The position numbers and the translations under genes were made by a program. A stretch of DNA of 64,000 nt from Rhodospirillaceae bacterium. Lineage in GTDB: Bacteria > Pseudomonadota > Alphaproteobacteria > MPNO01 > UBA2964. The notes under the pieces are model-generated. The model saw nothing but the letters and a program-made list of their open reading frames with translations. It had not been told where the DNA came from and made no database searches. Below are positions 7,819 to 16,592 of this stretch, in pieces (position 1 is the stretch's first letter; each line of letters opens with the position of its first letter). The stretch spans positions 153,989 to 217,988 of the forward strand of contig PAPV01000005.1 of assembly GCA_002709075.1 (NCBI GenBank), in the 5' to 3' direction.

Positions 7819-10202
7819 AGAGTAAAGGCGCGATAACACCGTTGGATCGGCAACATTCTTATGTAGGGCGTAATTTATCTAGAGATAAAGCAAAGCGCGC
7901 GGTTAACGGACGCGGCCGTTACACGGATGATATAACATTGCCTCGAACTGTTCATGCAGCTTTCGTTCGTAGTCCATATGCACATGCAATGATTACTGAC
8001 ATAGATGTAGATATTGCTAAAGCTGAAGAGGGTGTTGTGTTAGTGATGACTGGCGCAGAATTAAAGGAATTGTGCACGGGGCCCTGGGTTGGGACATTGT
8101 CTGTGTTCCCCACAATGAAAACTGCACCGCAATACCCAATGGCTGTCGACCGGGCATGCTGGCAGGGTGAACCGGTGGTGATGGTGGTGGCAAATAGCCG
8201 AGCGGCTGCGGAGGATGCTGCGGAGTTGGTATCGATAACCTACAAAGAACTTCCGGTTGTTGCCCACAAGGAAACAGCGTTGGAAAAAAATTCGAATTTA
8301 GTGCATCCCGATCTTAAGGATAATTTGGCGTATGAGAAAGTTATTGATACTGGTGATGTTGGCGAAGCCTTTGCTGGGGCAGATCACGTAGTTGAAGCGA
8401 CTTTTGATTTTGGTCGCCACACGGCGGTTAGTCTTGAACCACGTGCAATTTTAGCATCCTTTGAAAAAGATACCGAAGAATTAACAATTTACACTAGCAG
8501 TCAAACACCACATATGTTTCAGGCTATTATTGCGCGCACTTTAGGTTTGCCGGAACACAAATGTAGAGTGGTAGCCCCTTTCGTAGGCGGTTCATTTGGA
8601 CTTAAAATTCATTCTTTTGGAGATGAATTTGCCGCCACAGCTGCATCACTAAAACTTGGTCGTCCCGTTAAATTCATTGCTGACCGGCTTGAATCTTTTT
8701 TAACCGACATTCATGCTAGAGAAAATACGGTAACAGGAAAAATGGCGGTATCCAGTCAGGGCAAGATAGAGGCTTTGGAAATAGATATTCTATCGGGAGT
8801 TGGAGCGTATTCGCAATACCCACGCACATCAGTGTTTGAAGCGAATCAGATTCTTAATATTACAGGTGGCCCTTACAAACATCAAAATTATAAAGCTCGA
8901 ATGCGGGTCGCTTACATGAATAAAGTTCCCACTAGTCAATACCGAGCAGTTGGTCATCCGATCGGAAATTCTGTTGGTGAAGCATTGGTTGATTTGGCTG
9001 CAGAGAAGATAGGTATGGACCCAGTAGAGATAAGACGACGGAATATCATGGAGGATAATTCATATCCCCGAACAACTGCATCGGGGATCGAAGTAGCAGA
9101 CATGTCTCATCAGAAATGCCTTGAAACATTAGTTGAGCGCATGAAATACGATGATCTAGTTCAAGAACGTAATTCTCTTCGAGCAGAGGGAATATTTCGC
9201 GGTATAGGTATTGCAGCTTTTATAAAAGGGACGGCTCCGGGACCAGCTGGATACTACGGTGCTGGAGGTGCGCCTATAGCTAGTCAAGATGCTGCAACCG
9301 TAAAGATAGAACCTTCAGGGAATATAATTTGTGCGGTGGGGGTTACAGATCAAGGGCAAGGCGTTGATACAGTTATGCAGCAAATTACCGCCGGAGCAGT
9401 TGGTGTGTTACCTGAGATGGTAAGGGTTATAGAGGGAGATACTGACGCAACCCCTTACGGGGGCGGCACCTATGCGTCACGTGCAACAGCAATTGGAGGT
9501 GAAGCCACCTACCAAGCGGCATTGGCGTTGCGGGCTGAGTTGCTTAGGCTTGCGGGAGCGCTTTTGCAGAGGGAACCCGAAACACTCGATATTATCGATG
9601 GCAATGTAGTGGACCTAGGAACAGAAAATATTCGTATGCCCCTTGCGGAAATTGGACGTATTGGTCATTTTCAGGTGGCCGAGCTACCAAACGATATTCA
9701 ACCACAACTATCACATACAAAAAGGTTCCGTCTAAATGATGCTCTATATATATTTACTAATGGCATACATGGTGCCTATGTTGAAGTCGATTGTGATACT
9801 GGATTTATAACACTTCTAAAACAATGGGTTGTGGAGGATTGTGGACGGGTAATAAACCCAATATTAGCCGATGAGCAAGTGCGAGGAGGAAGCGTTCAAG
9901 GGATAGGTGGTGCCCTATATGAACATTGTATTTATGACGACCAAGCTCAGTTACTTAATGGAAGCTTAATTGATTATTTGGTTCCAATGGCTTCGGAGAT
10001 GCCGGATATAGACGTAGCCCACGTTCAAACACATACTGGTGTTTCAGAATTAGGCTCAAAAGGGGTTGGAGAGTCAGGAACAGGCGCATCCCCCGCGGTT
10101 GTAATGAATGCGGTGAATGATGCGATAAGTCCATTTGAAGCAAAAGTTACGGTTCAGCCAATGACCCCAGATGTTCTTCTTAAAGCGCTAAATAGGATTT
10201 GA
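7815..10202 (+). CDS. Molybdenum hydroxylase 1, molybdopterin-binding large subunit
   Basis: A 795-residue catalytic subunit of the aldehyde oxidase/xanthine dehydrogenase large-subunit family. An N-terminal hammerhead domain ('VGRNLSRDKAKRAVNGRGRYTDD') is followed by cofactor-binding loops such as 'PFVGGSFGLK' and 'SQYRAVGHP', and the catalytic base Glu753 in 'KGVGESGTGA'. The CO-dehydrogenase loop AYRCSFR is absent, so this is a hydroxylase, not a CO dehydrogenase. It should oxidise a C-H next to a ring nitrogen or an aldehyde in the cytoplasm; the substrate cannot be read from sequence. It starts with GTG overlapping the small-subunit stop by 4 nt. Confidence 0.92.
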   Translation: MKSKGAITPLDRQHSYVGRNLSRDKAKRAVNGRGRYTDDITLPRTVHAAFVRSPYAHAMITDIDVDIAKAEEGVVLVMTGAELKELCTGPWVGTLSVFPTMKTAPQYPMAVDRACWQGEPVVMVVANSRAAAEDAAELVSITYKELPVVAHKETALEKNSNLVHPDLKDNLAYEKVIDTGDVGEAFAGADHVVEATFDFGRHTAVSLEPRAILASFEKDTEELTIYTSSQTPHMFQAIIARTLGLPEHKCRVVAPFVGGSFGLKIHSFGDEFAATAASLKLGRPVKFIADRLESFLTDIHARENTVTGKMAVSSQGKIEALEIDILSGVGAYSQYPRTSVFEANQILNITGGPYKHQNYKARMRVAYMNKVPTSQYRAVGHPIGNSVGEALVDLAAEKIGMDPVEIRRRNIMEDNSYPRTTASGIEVADMSHQKCLETLVERMKYDDLVQERNSLRAEGIFRGIGIAAFIKGTAPGPAGYYGAGGAPIASQDAATVKIEPSGNIICAVGVTDQGQGVDTVMQQITAGAVGVLPEMVRVIEGDTDATPYGGGTYASRATAIGGEATYQAALALRAELLRLAGALLQREPETLDIIDGNVVDLGTENIRMPLAEIGRIGHFQVAELPNDIQPQLSHTKRFRLNDALYIFTNGIHGAYVEVDCDTGFITLLKQWVVEDCGRVINPILADEQVRGGSVQGIGGALYEHCIYDDQAQLLNGSLIDYLVPMASEMPDIDVAHVQTHTGVSELGSKGVGESGTGASPAVVMNAVNDAISPFEAKVTVQPMTPDVLLKALNRI

Positions 10203-10310
10203 AACGCCTATTTTGCCATTATTTAAAATACGGAGATGGTATATTGGTGATACTTCCGGCGCTAAATTGCTTCGATTCGGTCACAATTTAAAGATATAGG
10301 TGATTTAAAA

Positions 10311-10802
10311 GTGGCAAGATTAATTGCATTTTCAAACTGTTATTTAAGTCTACCTGTAGTAACAATATTTATTTTTGTTGTATCCTCTTTTTCAACAAAT
10401 CTTGTTGCAAAATCCAATCCACTTCCAACTTTCCAGTGGAACAAGCGTATTCTTATCTTAGTAACTCCCAACACTGGTAACAAAAAATACGTTAAACAAA
10501 TCGAGATGATCAAAAATAAGCTCTTAGGCATAAAGGATCGTGACATTATTGTAATAAAAATTATAGATCAAAAATTATTAGGGGTGTCAAAAGAACAAAG
10601 TAGAGAAGGGGATGTGTTAGAAATTCTTAATTTATACAATCTGAACGGAAATAAATTTTCCATCTTACTGATTGGTAAGGATGGAGATGAAAAGGTTCGT
10701 TCTATCAATCCACTGAGTATGTGTATTTTCTTTGATCTTATAGACTCCATGCCAATGAGGAAGAATGAAATCTTGGAGCGAGGAAAGAATGTAAAATGCT
10801 AG
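10311..10802 (+). CDS. DUF4174 family exported protein
   Basis: A 163-residue protein with an N-terminal signal or anchor segment (residues about 10-33) and then a DUF4174 domain: 'FQWNKRILILVTP' at its start, 'SILLIGKDGDEKVRS' in the middle, and the characteristic 'DLIDSMPMRKNEI' at its end. The domain is thought to have a thioredoxin-like fold, but there is no CxxC and no function is known. It starts with GTG 10311 preceded by AGGTGA (10298-10303). It lies between the hydroxylase operon and the SDR gene on the same strand, but the gaps (108 and 25 nt) do not prove a shared role. Confidence 0.75.
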   Translation: MARLIAFSNCYLSLPVVTIFIFVVSSFSTNLVAKSNPLPTFQWNKRILILVTPNTGNKKYVKQIEMIKNKLLGIKDRDIIVIKIIDQKLLGVSKEQSREGDVLEILNLYNLNGNKFSILLIGKDGDEKVRSINPLSMCIFFDLIDSMPMRKNEILERGKNVKC

Positions 10803-10827
10803 TATTACCTATTTATTTGCGTAAATA

Positions 10828-11601
10828 ATGGATCTGGGACTAAAAGGAAAACGTGCACTTGTAATAGGCTCAACAAGTGGTTTAGGCGAAGGAATTTTAA
10901 GGCGCTTGGCGGCAGAAGGTGCTTTAGTCGCAGCTACTGGTCGGTCAACCAGAAAGGCTTTAAGAATTACGGCTGAACTTGCGGGGAGTAGGCCTTACAA
11001 GCTTGATTTACGCGATGAAAAATCTGTAGAAGATGCTATTGAAGCATTACAAAATGACTTTGGTGGTTTGGATATAATCGTTTGTAATAGTGGAGGACCT
11101 CCATCAGGGGCAATAATATCAATTGACCCAGAAGTATGGTATTCCCAATTCGAAATAATGTTCGTTAATCAACTGCGTATTGTAAATAACTTCCTGCCAA
11201 GTATGCGGAACCAAGGTTGGGGAAGAATTCTTATAGTAACTTCCTCAGGTGTTAAGCAACCAATTCCTAATTTGGGGATTTCCAATTCAATTCGTGGAGC
11301 TCAACTCGGTTGGGGAAAGACGCTAGCAAATGAAGTGGCGCAAGATGGGGTTACGGTAAATTTTTGCGCCCCAGGCCGAATTCAAACTGCAAGAGTCGAT
11401 GAACTGGATCTAGAGAATGCAAAAAAACAAAATAAGACTGTTGAAGAAATTCGTACGGCCAGTCGCGCTGGTATTCCAGTAGGTCGCTATGGAACAGTAA
11501 ACGAGTTCGCTGATGCGGCTGTTTTTCTTTTATCAAGTAACGCCAGTTATATAACCGGTTCTGTTATGCAGGTTGATGGTGGTTTAATAAGAGGTTTTTA
11601 A
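10828..11601 (+). CDS. Short-chain dehydrogenase/reductase
   Basis: A 257-residue classical SDR. The Rossmann nucleotide site is 'IGSTSGLGEGI' (TGxxxGxG variant), with 'CNSGGPPSG' replacing the usual NNAG. In place of the usual catalytic YxxxK, the expected site reads 'NSIRGAQLGWGKTLANEV': Ser is seen in 'TSSGVKQP', but the Tyr is not in its normal spot. This is the pattern of the divergent FabG-like group in which a GGP motif replaces NAG. The C-terminus has 'SYITGSVMQVDGGLIRGF', typical of SDRs. It probably reduces or oxidises a pathway intermediate; the missing canonical Tyr makes the reaction uncertain. Confidence 0.85.
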   Translation: MDLGLKGKRALVIGSTSGLGEGILRRLAAEGALVAATGRSTRKALRITAELAGSRPYKLDLRDEKSVEDAIEALQNDFGGLDIIVCNSGGPPSGAIISIDPEVWYSQFEIMFVNQLRIVNNFLPSMRNQGWGRILIVTSSGVKQPIPNLGISNSIRGAQLGWGKTLANEVAQDGVTVNFCAPGRIQTARVDELDLENAKKQNKTVEEIRTASRAGIPVGRYGTVNEFADAAVFLLSSNASYITGSVMQVDGGLIRGF

Positions 11602-11820
11602 TTTGTTTTCTTTATTTATTTCCCGTGTTTTTATCCAGGCTAAGGAGATAGATGTTAAGAATTATGTGTTCTCTGGTTGCTAATTTAATAATTTACATTT
11701 GGCGTGTTTGACTTCCAGTCTATTTACGCAGATTGTTGCTTAGGAAATTAATTAGGCTCACTTTAGTCTTATGTAAAAGTAAAACAAAGCTATCTGTCTC
11801 ACTATCTGAACGGAGTTTGC

Positions 11821-13017
11821 ATGAAAACTGCGGTTGTAAATATTGGGGATATTATTACCGGGGATTGGAAAAATCCTAGAGCAGTTGGTGACACCATTTT
11901 GATGGTGGATGGGAAGATTGTTTCCGTAGGTTCTGATCCTTTACAAGGAGTAACTGATTGTGATGTAGTGATTGATGCTGATGGGGCTACTGCGGTTCCA
12001 GGTTTTATTGACTCACAAATTCATAACACTTTCGGAGACTATACACCACGTCAGAAAACAGTAGGATTTTTGGAGTCATACGTTCACGGAGGCACCACAA
12101 CCGGGATAACTGCCTGCGAAGTACATGTCACCGGCCGACCTACGGACCCTGAGGGGGTAAAAGCGCTGGCAATTGCGGCAAACAAAAGTTTTAAGAGTTG
12201 GCGCCCTGGAGGTATGCGGTTTTGGGCTGGGTCTGTTATCCTCGAGCCAGGCCTTATCAAGGATGATTTTAAGGAATTATCTTCCAAAGGAGTTTGGCTT
12301 GCCAAAGCGGGTTTTGGTGGAGTGAACACACCATATGATTACGTACCGATGGTTAAGTGGGCACGGGAGCACGGGATGATAACAACAGTACATACTGGAG
12401 GTGGATCGATACCCGGTTCTTCTGGGATATGGGCGGATCATTTGTTGGCGATGCAACCGCATGTTTCATTCCATGTTAATGGAGGGCCTACAGCAATGCC
12501 GGATGAGGATTTTCCTCGGCTTGTTGAGGAAAGTGATATTGCTCTTCAGGTTTGCACTGCAGGAAACTTACGTACTCTTCTGATGACTGCAGAGTTGATA
12601 ATGAATGCCAATCAATTTGATCGTTTTCTAATTGCAACTGACACGCCCACTGGATCGGGCATCATGCCATTAGGAATGATGTATACGATAACTCATCTAG
12701 CAAGTCTTACTGATATACCAGTAGAATATGCTATTGCTGCAGCCACGGGAAATAACGCTCGGATTTACAATCTTAATTGCGGCTTTTTGCGTGTCGGTTG
12801 CGATGCAGATTTGCTTTTGCTTGATGCTTGTGTTGGTTCCTCAAAAGATAATGCCCTTGACGGGTTGCGCAATGGAGACATAGTTGCTGTTGCAGCCGTG
12901 GTTACAGACTCAGTTCCGAGATTTGTAGGGCAAAGCCGAAATACACCTGCCGCTAAGAAAAATATTCGGGTCGTTGAATGTCATCTGCCGATGGACTTCT
13001 CCGGCTCAGACTATTAG
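11821..13017 (+). CDS. Enamidase-like amidohydrolase
   Basis: A 398-residue amidohydrolase whose whole length resembles the enamidase of nicotinate-fermenting Eubacterium barkeri as I recall it; that enzyme hydrolyses 1,4,5,6-tetrahydro-6-oxonicotinate. Shared stretches include 'DYTPRQKTVGF', 'GRPTDPEGVKALAI', 'HTGGGSIPGSS' (His191), 'HVNGGPTA' (His218), 'ATDTPTGSGIMPLGM' (Asp274) and the C-terminal 'SRNTPAAKK'. Oddly, the HxH motif of the metal site reads 'DSQIH', with Gln66 replacing the first His and His68 kept; Lys162 lies where the bridging ligand is expected. It may therefore bind a single metal or act on a different cyclic amide. ATG start after CGGAG. It is followed 10 nt later by the broken gene. 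Confidence 0.8.
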   Translation: MKTAVVNIGDIITGDWKNPRAVGDTILMVDGKIVSVGSDPLQGVTDCDVVIDADGATAVPGFIDSQIHNTFGDYTPRQKTVGFLESYVHGGTTTGITACEVHVTGRPTDPEGVKALAIAANKSFKSWRPGGMRFWAGSVILEPGLIKDDFKELSSKGVWLAKAGFGGVNTPYDYVPMVKWAREHGMITTVHTGGGSIPGSSGIWADHLLAMQPHVSFHVNGGPTAMPDEDFPRLVEESDIALQVCTAGNLRTLLMTAELIMNANQFDRFLIATDTPTGSGIMPLGMMYTITHLASLTDIPVEYAIAAATGNNARIYNLNCGFLRVGCDADLLLLDACVGSSKDNALDGLRNGDIVAVAAVVTDSVPRFVGQSRNTPAAKKNIRVVECHLPMDFSGSDY

Positions 13018-13027
13018 GGAGATCGAA

Positions 13028-13954
13028 ATGCGTATTGCGTCTGTAGATCTTATAAGCAACACCTGTTTTCCGGCGTTGACAGCGGATGCCTTGGGATTTT
13101 TTGAGCAAGAAGGGGTGGAAGTCGAAATTTCATTAGTTGCGGCTTTGGGTGCCACTAAGGCTTTAAAAAATAATTCTGTAGATGCAATGATAGCAGGTTC
13201 TGTTCACGATGTGCTCACCGAATTTGATCATTGGTAGGGAGCTAGTATTTGCGTTGCACTTAGCCAGGGAACACCGTGGCTTTTGACCATGCGCAAAGAA
13301 TTTGAGGCCGAGCGCGGTGACTTTCTATCTCTCAAAGATTGTACCCTTACGGCGGCAGAGGGACCAGATTTAGCATTTAAACAAGTTTTGCAGACTGGTG
13401 GTATTGATCCCAACCAAGACGTTAAAATTATTGAGTTGCCGGGAGCTAAATCAGAAAATGTCTCCTTTGGTGTATTTGCAGCTGAAAAATTAGCGAGTGG
13501 GTGTGTCGATGGTTTTTGGGCCAATGCAATCGGAGCAGAAAAGGCGATTGCATCAGGTTTAGGCAAGCTATATTTGGATGTGCGTAGAGGCGACGATCCT
13601 GGTTTTACTAGGTATTTTAGCTTTGCTGGACTTGTTGTACGAGATGATTTTATAGAAAGAGAGGGTAACCAAGTTGACGCTGCGGTTCGTGCCATTATTC
13701 GGGCGCAGTCGGCATTGAGAAGGGACCCCATGCTGGCCACAAGAATAGGGGAAAAAAAGTTTCCAAAAGATACGGCAAAGCTGATCAGCAACGTTATTTC
13801 GCGTGATGTCGAATTTTATGATCCATTTATCTCAAAGGAGTGTGTCAGACACCTAAACAATTTTGCCCGATCAATTGGACATATTAGATATGACGTTACG
13901 TATGATGAGGTTGTTTCGTTGAAACATAAACCTCTTTGGATTAAGGATTTGTGA
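13028..13954 (+). pseudogene. NMT1/THI5-like (ABC substrate-binding fold) gene interrupted by an in-frame TAG
   Basis: Reading from ATG 13028 (AGGGAGA just upstream), 69 codons are followed by TAG at 13235-13237, after which the same frame stays open for 238 more codons to the stop at 13952. The two parts make one periplasmic-binding-protein-like fold: N-terminal 'FPALTADALGFFEQEGVEVEI' typical of NMT1/THI5 proteins, then 'ALSQGTPWLLTMRKEF' and the rest. There is no frameshift and no other damage, so the break is a single nonsense codon: recent, a sequencing error, or read through. No signal peptide is visible, so it may be cytoplasmic rather than a true uptake protein. It directly follows the enamidase-like gene. 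Confidence 0.8.
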
Positions 13955-14017
13955 TTTTTTTAAATATACAAAAAAAACACAATCAAAGCCCGTTTCCCGT
14001 AATCTTTTTATAGTTAG

Positions 14018-14707
14018 TTAATACTGCTGTATTTCTTTTAAATATTTTAATACGTCTTTGAGTTTCATTACATCGGCGTATTTATGGTGCATGTCAAATA
14101 GATTTACCTTATGATTTATCGGAGTTCTATCATAACAGCATTCCTCTACCAAAGTTATATGAAATCCATTTGCCTTGGCATCCTGCACCCCAGCGCGAAG
14201 ACAGCCCGACGTAGTCCCCCCCCCAATAATGAGGCTCTGAACTCCGAGAGTGATAAGATGAGACATCAACGGAGTGCCGTAAAAACAACTTGCACGCTGT
14301 TTGTATATAATTAGGTCGTCGGCTTGAGGTGCCAGCTCCGGCAGGATTTCATATGCATTATCTGATTGGGTCATATTAACTCTGTTTGTAGGTCTTCCTC
14401 GTTCTGCTCTACTTCTCGCATCTCCTGTAGAATAAATTATTGGTAGACCGGCTGCGCGGGCCGCTCTAAGTAATTGTTTTCCAGGTTCAACCATAGCCCA
14501 TGCCCGTTCACCGCAGGAACTAGGATGATCTTTAATAACGTCTAATACAGGTTGTTGACCTCCATCGTAGCTAGCCTGGTAAACATCAATCATTAAAATT
14601 GCTGGTTTGGGTCCAATCTTTAGTGGGCGCTGATAAGCGCCGTAAATTTTTAGGGTTTCCTCATCAATAATGTCTTTCCAGCAGTAGTCTTCAAATGTTT
14701 CTGTCAT
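14018..14707 (-). CDS. Isochorismatase-family cysteine hydrolase (amidase)
   Basis: A 229-residue cysteine hydrolase with the catalytic triad Asp41 ('LMIDVYQ'), Lys136 ('IIYKQRASCF') and Cys169 ('GGGTTSGCLRAG'), the last preceded by the usual cis-peptide region. Relatives include N-carbamoylsarcosine amidase, nicotinamidase and maleamate amidohydrolase (NicF), which release ammonia from amides. Beside an enamidase-like gene and molybdenum hydroxylases, an open-chain amide such as a maleamate-type intermediate is a plausible substrate, but this is inference. ATG start with AAAGGA 8 nt upstream. It is transcribed toward the broken gene and divergently from the MFS gene. Confidence 0.85.
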   Translation of the reverse strand: MTETFEDYCWKDIIDEETLKIYGAYQRPLKIGPKPAILMIDVYQASYDGGQQPVLDVIKDHPSSCGERAWAMVEPGKQLLRAARAAGLPIIYSTGDARSRAERGRPTNRVNMTQSDNAYEILPELAPQADDLIIYKQRASCFYGTPLMSHLITLGVQSLIIGGGTTSGCLRAGVQDAKANGFHITLVEECCYDRTPINHKVNLFDMHHKYADVMKLKDVLKYLKEIQQY

Positions 14708-15019
14708 TTTTGAATTCCTTTAAGCTGCTACATTTTCTACTTACGAAACGAATTATTAATGCCCAGATGAATTTTGTTGAAATAAATATATTAATTCTTG
14801 AGGCCCTTACACCAAGTGTTTGGGACACCTAACGGTTTAAGAGATCTATACCAATTAAATATTTCTGTAACAACTGGGTTGTTGTTTGACATATATGAAA
14901 AAATTTAGTTTTGTGATAGCTTGTTATTTTGAGGATAATTTGCTCAGTCTTCAACTGTTGACTGTCCGAATGAACAGACCAGAACAATTCCGTTCCATCA
15001 TTTAGCTTGACAGTTTTTC
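14708..15019 (+). other. Divergent intergenic region (isochorismatase / MFS)
   Basis: 312 nt between two divergent starts, presumably holding both promoters. A TTGACA occurs at 14886-14891 without a convincing -10 box at the right distance. Short inverted repeats (for example CCAA/TTGG near 14812-14824) are no better than chance. No ORF or RNA gene is seen. Confidence 0.4.
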
Positions 15020-16288
15020 ATGCTTCGAAAGAAAAATGTTGATCCAGCAACAATTTTAATTGGTTCTATCACCATGTTGTTTATAACTGCTGCTGCTTCG
15101 CACTTGGTGGCAATCTCTTTGAAAGATATGACTGTAGATTTTGGTGGAGGGCGTACCATTCCTTCTTCTGCATTTGCTCTAACCTATGCAGGATCTGGCA
15201 TTGGCGGGATATTGATGGGCTGGGTGGTGGATCGTTACGGGTTTGCAATACCGGCATTTGTTGGTGCCATAATGGTAAGTCTTGGGGCATTTTTAACGTC
15301 TATCGTTGAGCATTCGTGGCAGCTTCTTACAATTTACGCAATAATGTTTGGACTGTCCGGGCAGGGTGCACTCGCGGGTCCGGCTATGGCTAATATTTCT
15401 CGTTGGTATGACAAGGGTCGCGCCAGAGCTGTTGGAATGGTTTCAAGCGGTCAAGCACTCGCTGGGATAGTGTGGTTACCAATTTTTGGCTGGGCAATAG
15501 ATATTGTTGGTTGGCGAGATCTTTACTATCTCTTTGGTGCCGTTTCCTTAATGATTTTAATGCCTATTGCTTGGATGATCCGGCACCGGCCGCCAAAACA
15601 ATTACCAGTGAGAAGGAATATTCCAAAGCAAAAACGATCGGAGCTCATGAATAATGGGTTTGATACTTCGCAAAAACCACCAAAACTCTCCGATACTTCC
15701 ATTCAGATCTTACTAACAATATCGATTTTAGGCTGTTGTCTGGCTATGGCCATGCCCTTAGCACATTTGGTCGCCTTGGTAACGGATGTGGGTTACTCAA
15801 GAATTGAAGGGGCAACAGTTTTGTCAACAGTCTTATTTGCGGCATTTTTAAGCAGAGCAATTCTGCTTGGGTTAATAGCGGGAAGGATAGGTGGTTTGTG
15901 GTCATTATTAATATTCTCGAGTGTACAAGGGCTCATGCTTGGACTTTTCACTATAGCAGAGCACTTATGGGTTCTTTACGCGTGCGCCATATTATTTGGT
16001 TTAGGATATGGCGGAATTTTCCCGATTTATGCTGTTGTAGTTCGTGAGCATTTACCAAGTACACAAACTGGCTGGCGCACCGGGGTAGTTTTCGGAGCGG
16101 GCGCGATAGCGATGGGTGCAGGTGGGTGGTTAGGGGGGGTCTTGTTCGACTCTACCGGATCTTACGAGATGCCATTTTTAGTTGGTGTTACCACAAATGC
16201 CTTCAATGTCCTTTTAATTGGATCGCTTATTGCGATTGTGAAACCGCTTACTCTGGGGCTTGACTCTTTAAATTCAAATTCCAATTAA
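15020..16288 (+). CDS. Major facilitator superfamily transporter
   Basis: A 422-residue membrane protein with about 12 hydrophobic helices split by a cytoplasmic loop around residues 190-225. Between helices 2 and 3 is 'GWVVDRYG', the MFS motif A region, with its repeat 'GLIAGRIGG' in the second half. Its overall look is that of the monocarboxylate/oxalate-formate-antiporter-like group common next to alphaproteobacterial catabolic genes. It probably imports the acid substrate of the neighbouring pathway, but direction and substrate are unknown. The ATG has no visible ribosome-binding site. Confidence 0.88.
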   Translation: MLRKKNVDPATILIGSITMLFITAAASHLVAISLKDMTVDFGGGRTIPSSAFALTYAGSGIGGILMGWVVDRYGFAIPAFVGAIMVSLGAFLTSIVEHSWQLLTIYAIMFGLSGQGALAGPAMANISRWYDKGRARAVGMVSSGQALAGIVWLPIFGWAIDIVGWRDLYYLFGAVSLMILMPIAWMIRHRPPKQLPVRRNIPKQKRSELMNNGFDTSQKPPKLSDTSIQILLTISILGCCLAMAMPLAHLVALVTDVGYSRIEGATVLSTVLFAAFLSRAILLGLIAGRIGGLWSLLIFSSVQGLMLGLFTIAEHLWVLYACAILFGLGYGGIFPIYAVVVREHLPSTQTGWRTGVVFGAGAIAMGAGGWLGGVLFDSTGSYEMPFLVGVTTNAFNVLLIGSLIAIVKPLTLGLDSLNSNSN

Positions 16289-16592
16289 CTTATTACATTT
16301 AAACCGGCAATATCGTCATTTGTTTCGTAAGAAAATGGTAAATATATTTAGCGTGTGTAAAAATGTATCTATTCGTTTCTGTTTGTTTTAATATAAAAGA
16401 AGATAGTAGGTGGTTAAAATAAGGAATAACTGTTAATTAGATTGAAATTCTATTTGTTTAAAACTCCTTAAAAAAATATCCAGTCAAACATACAATATGT
16501 TGATGTTTTTTTTTGGACATTACAACTGATTATTGGCGCGCGACATTCCGCCACCCTTTACGATTTGATATCTTTCATGCAAGGATATAGGT
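16289..16592 (+). other. Intergenic region upstream of molybdenum hydroxylase operon 2
   Basis: 304 nt of AT-rich DNA between the MFS gene and operon 2. It should carry the operon promoter, but I cannot single out a good -35/-10 pair. AAGGA (16581-16585) is the likely ribosome-binding site for the gene at 16593. No ORF, RNA gene or strong hairpin is seen. Confidence 0.4.

Noticed and set aside
8581-8610. Possibility that hydroxylase 1 is a CO dehydrogenase (CoxMSL gene order)
   Set aside because: The AYRCSFR loop needed by form I CO dehydrogenase is absent in both large subunits.
13228-13791. 187-codon minus-strand frame opposite the broken binding-protein gene
   Set aside because: Low-complexity Ser-rich product; the plus-strand frame has the recognisable fold.
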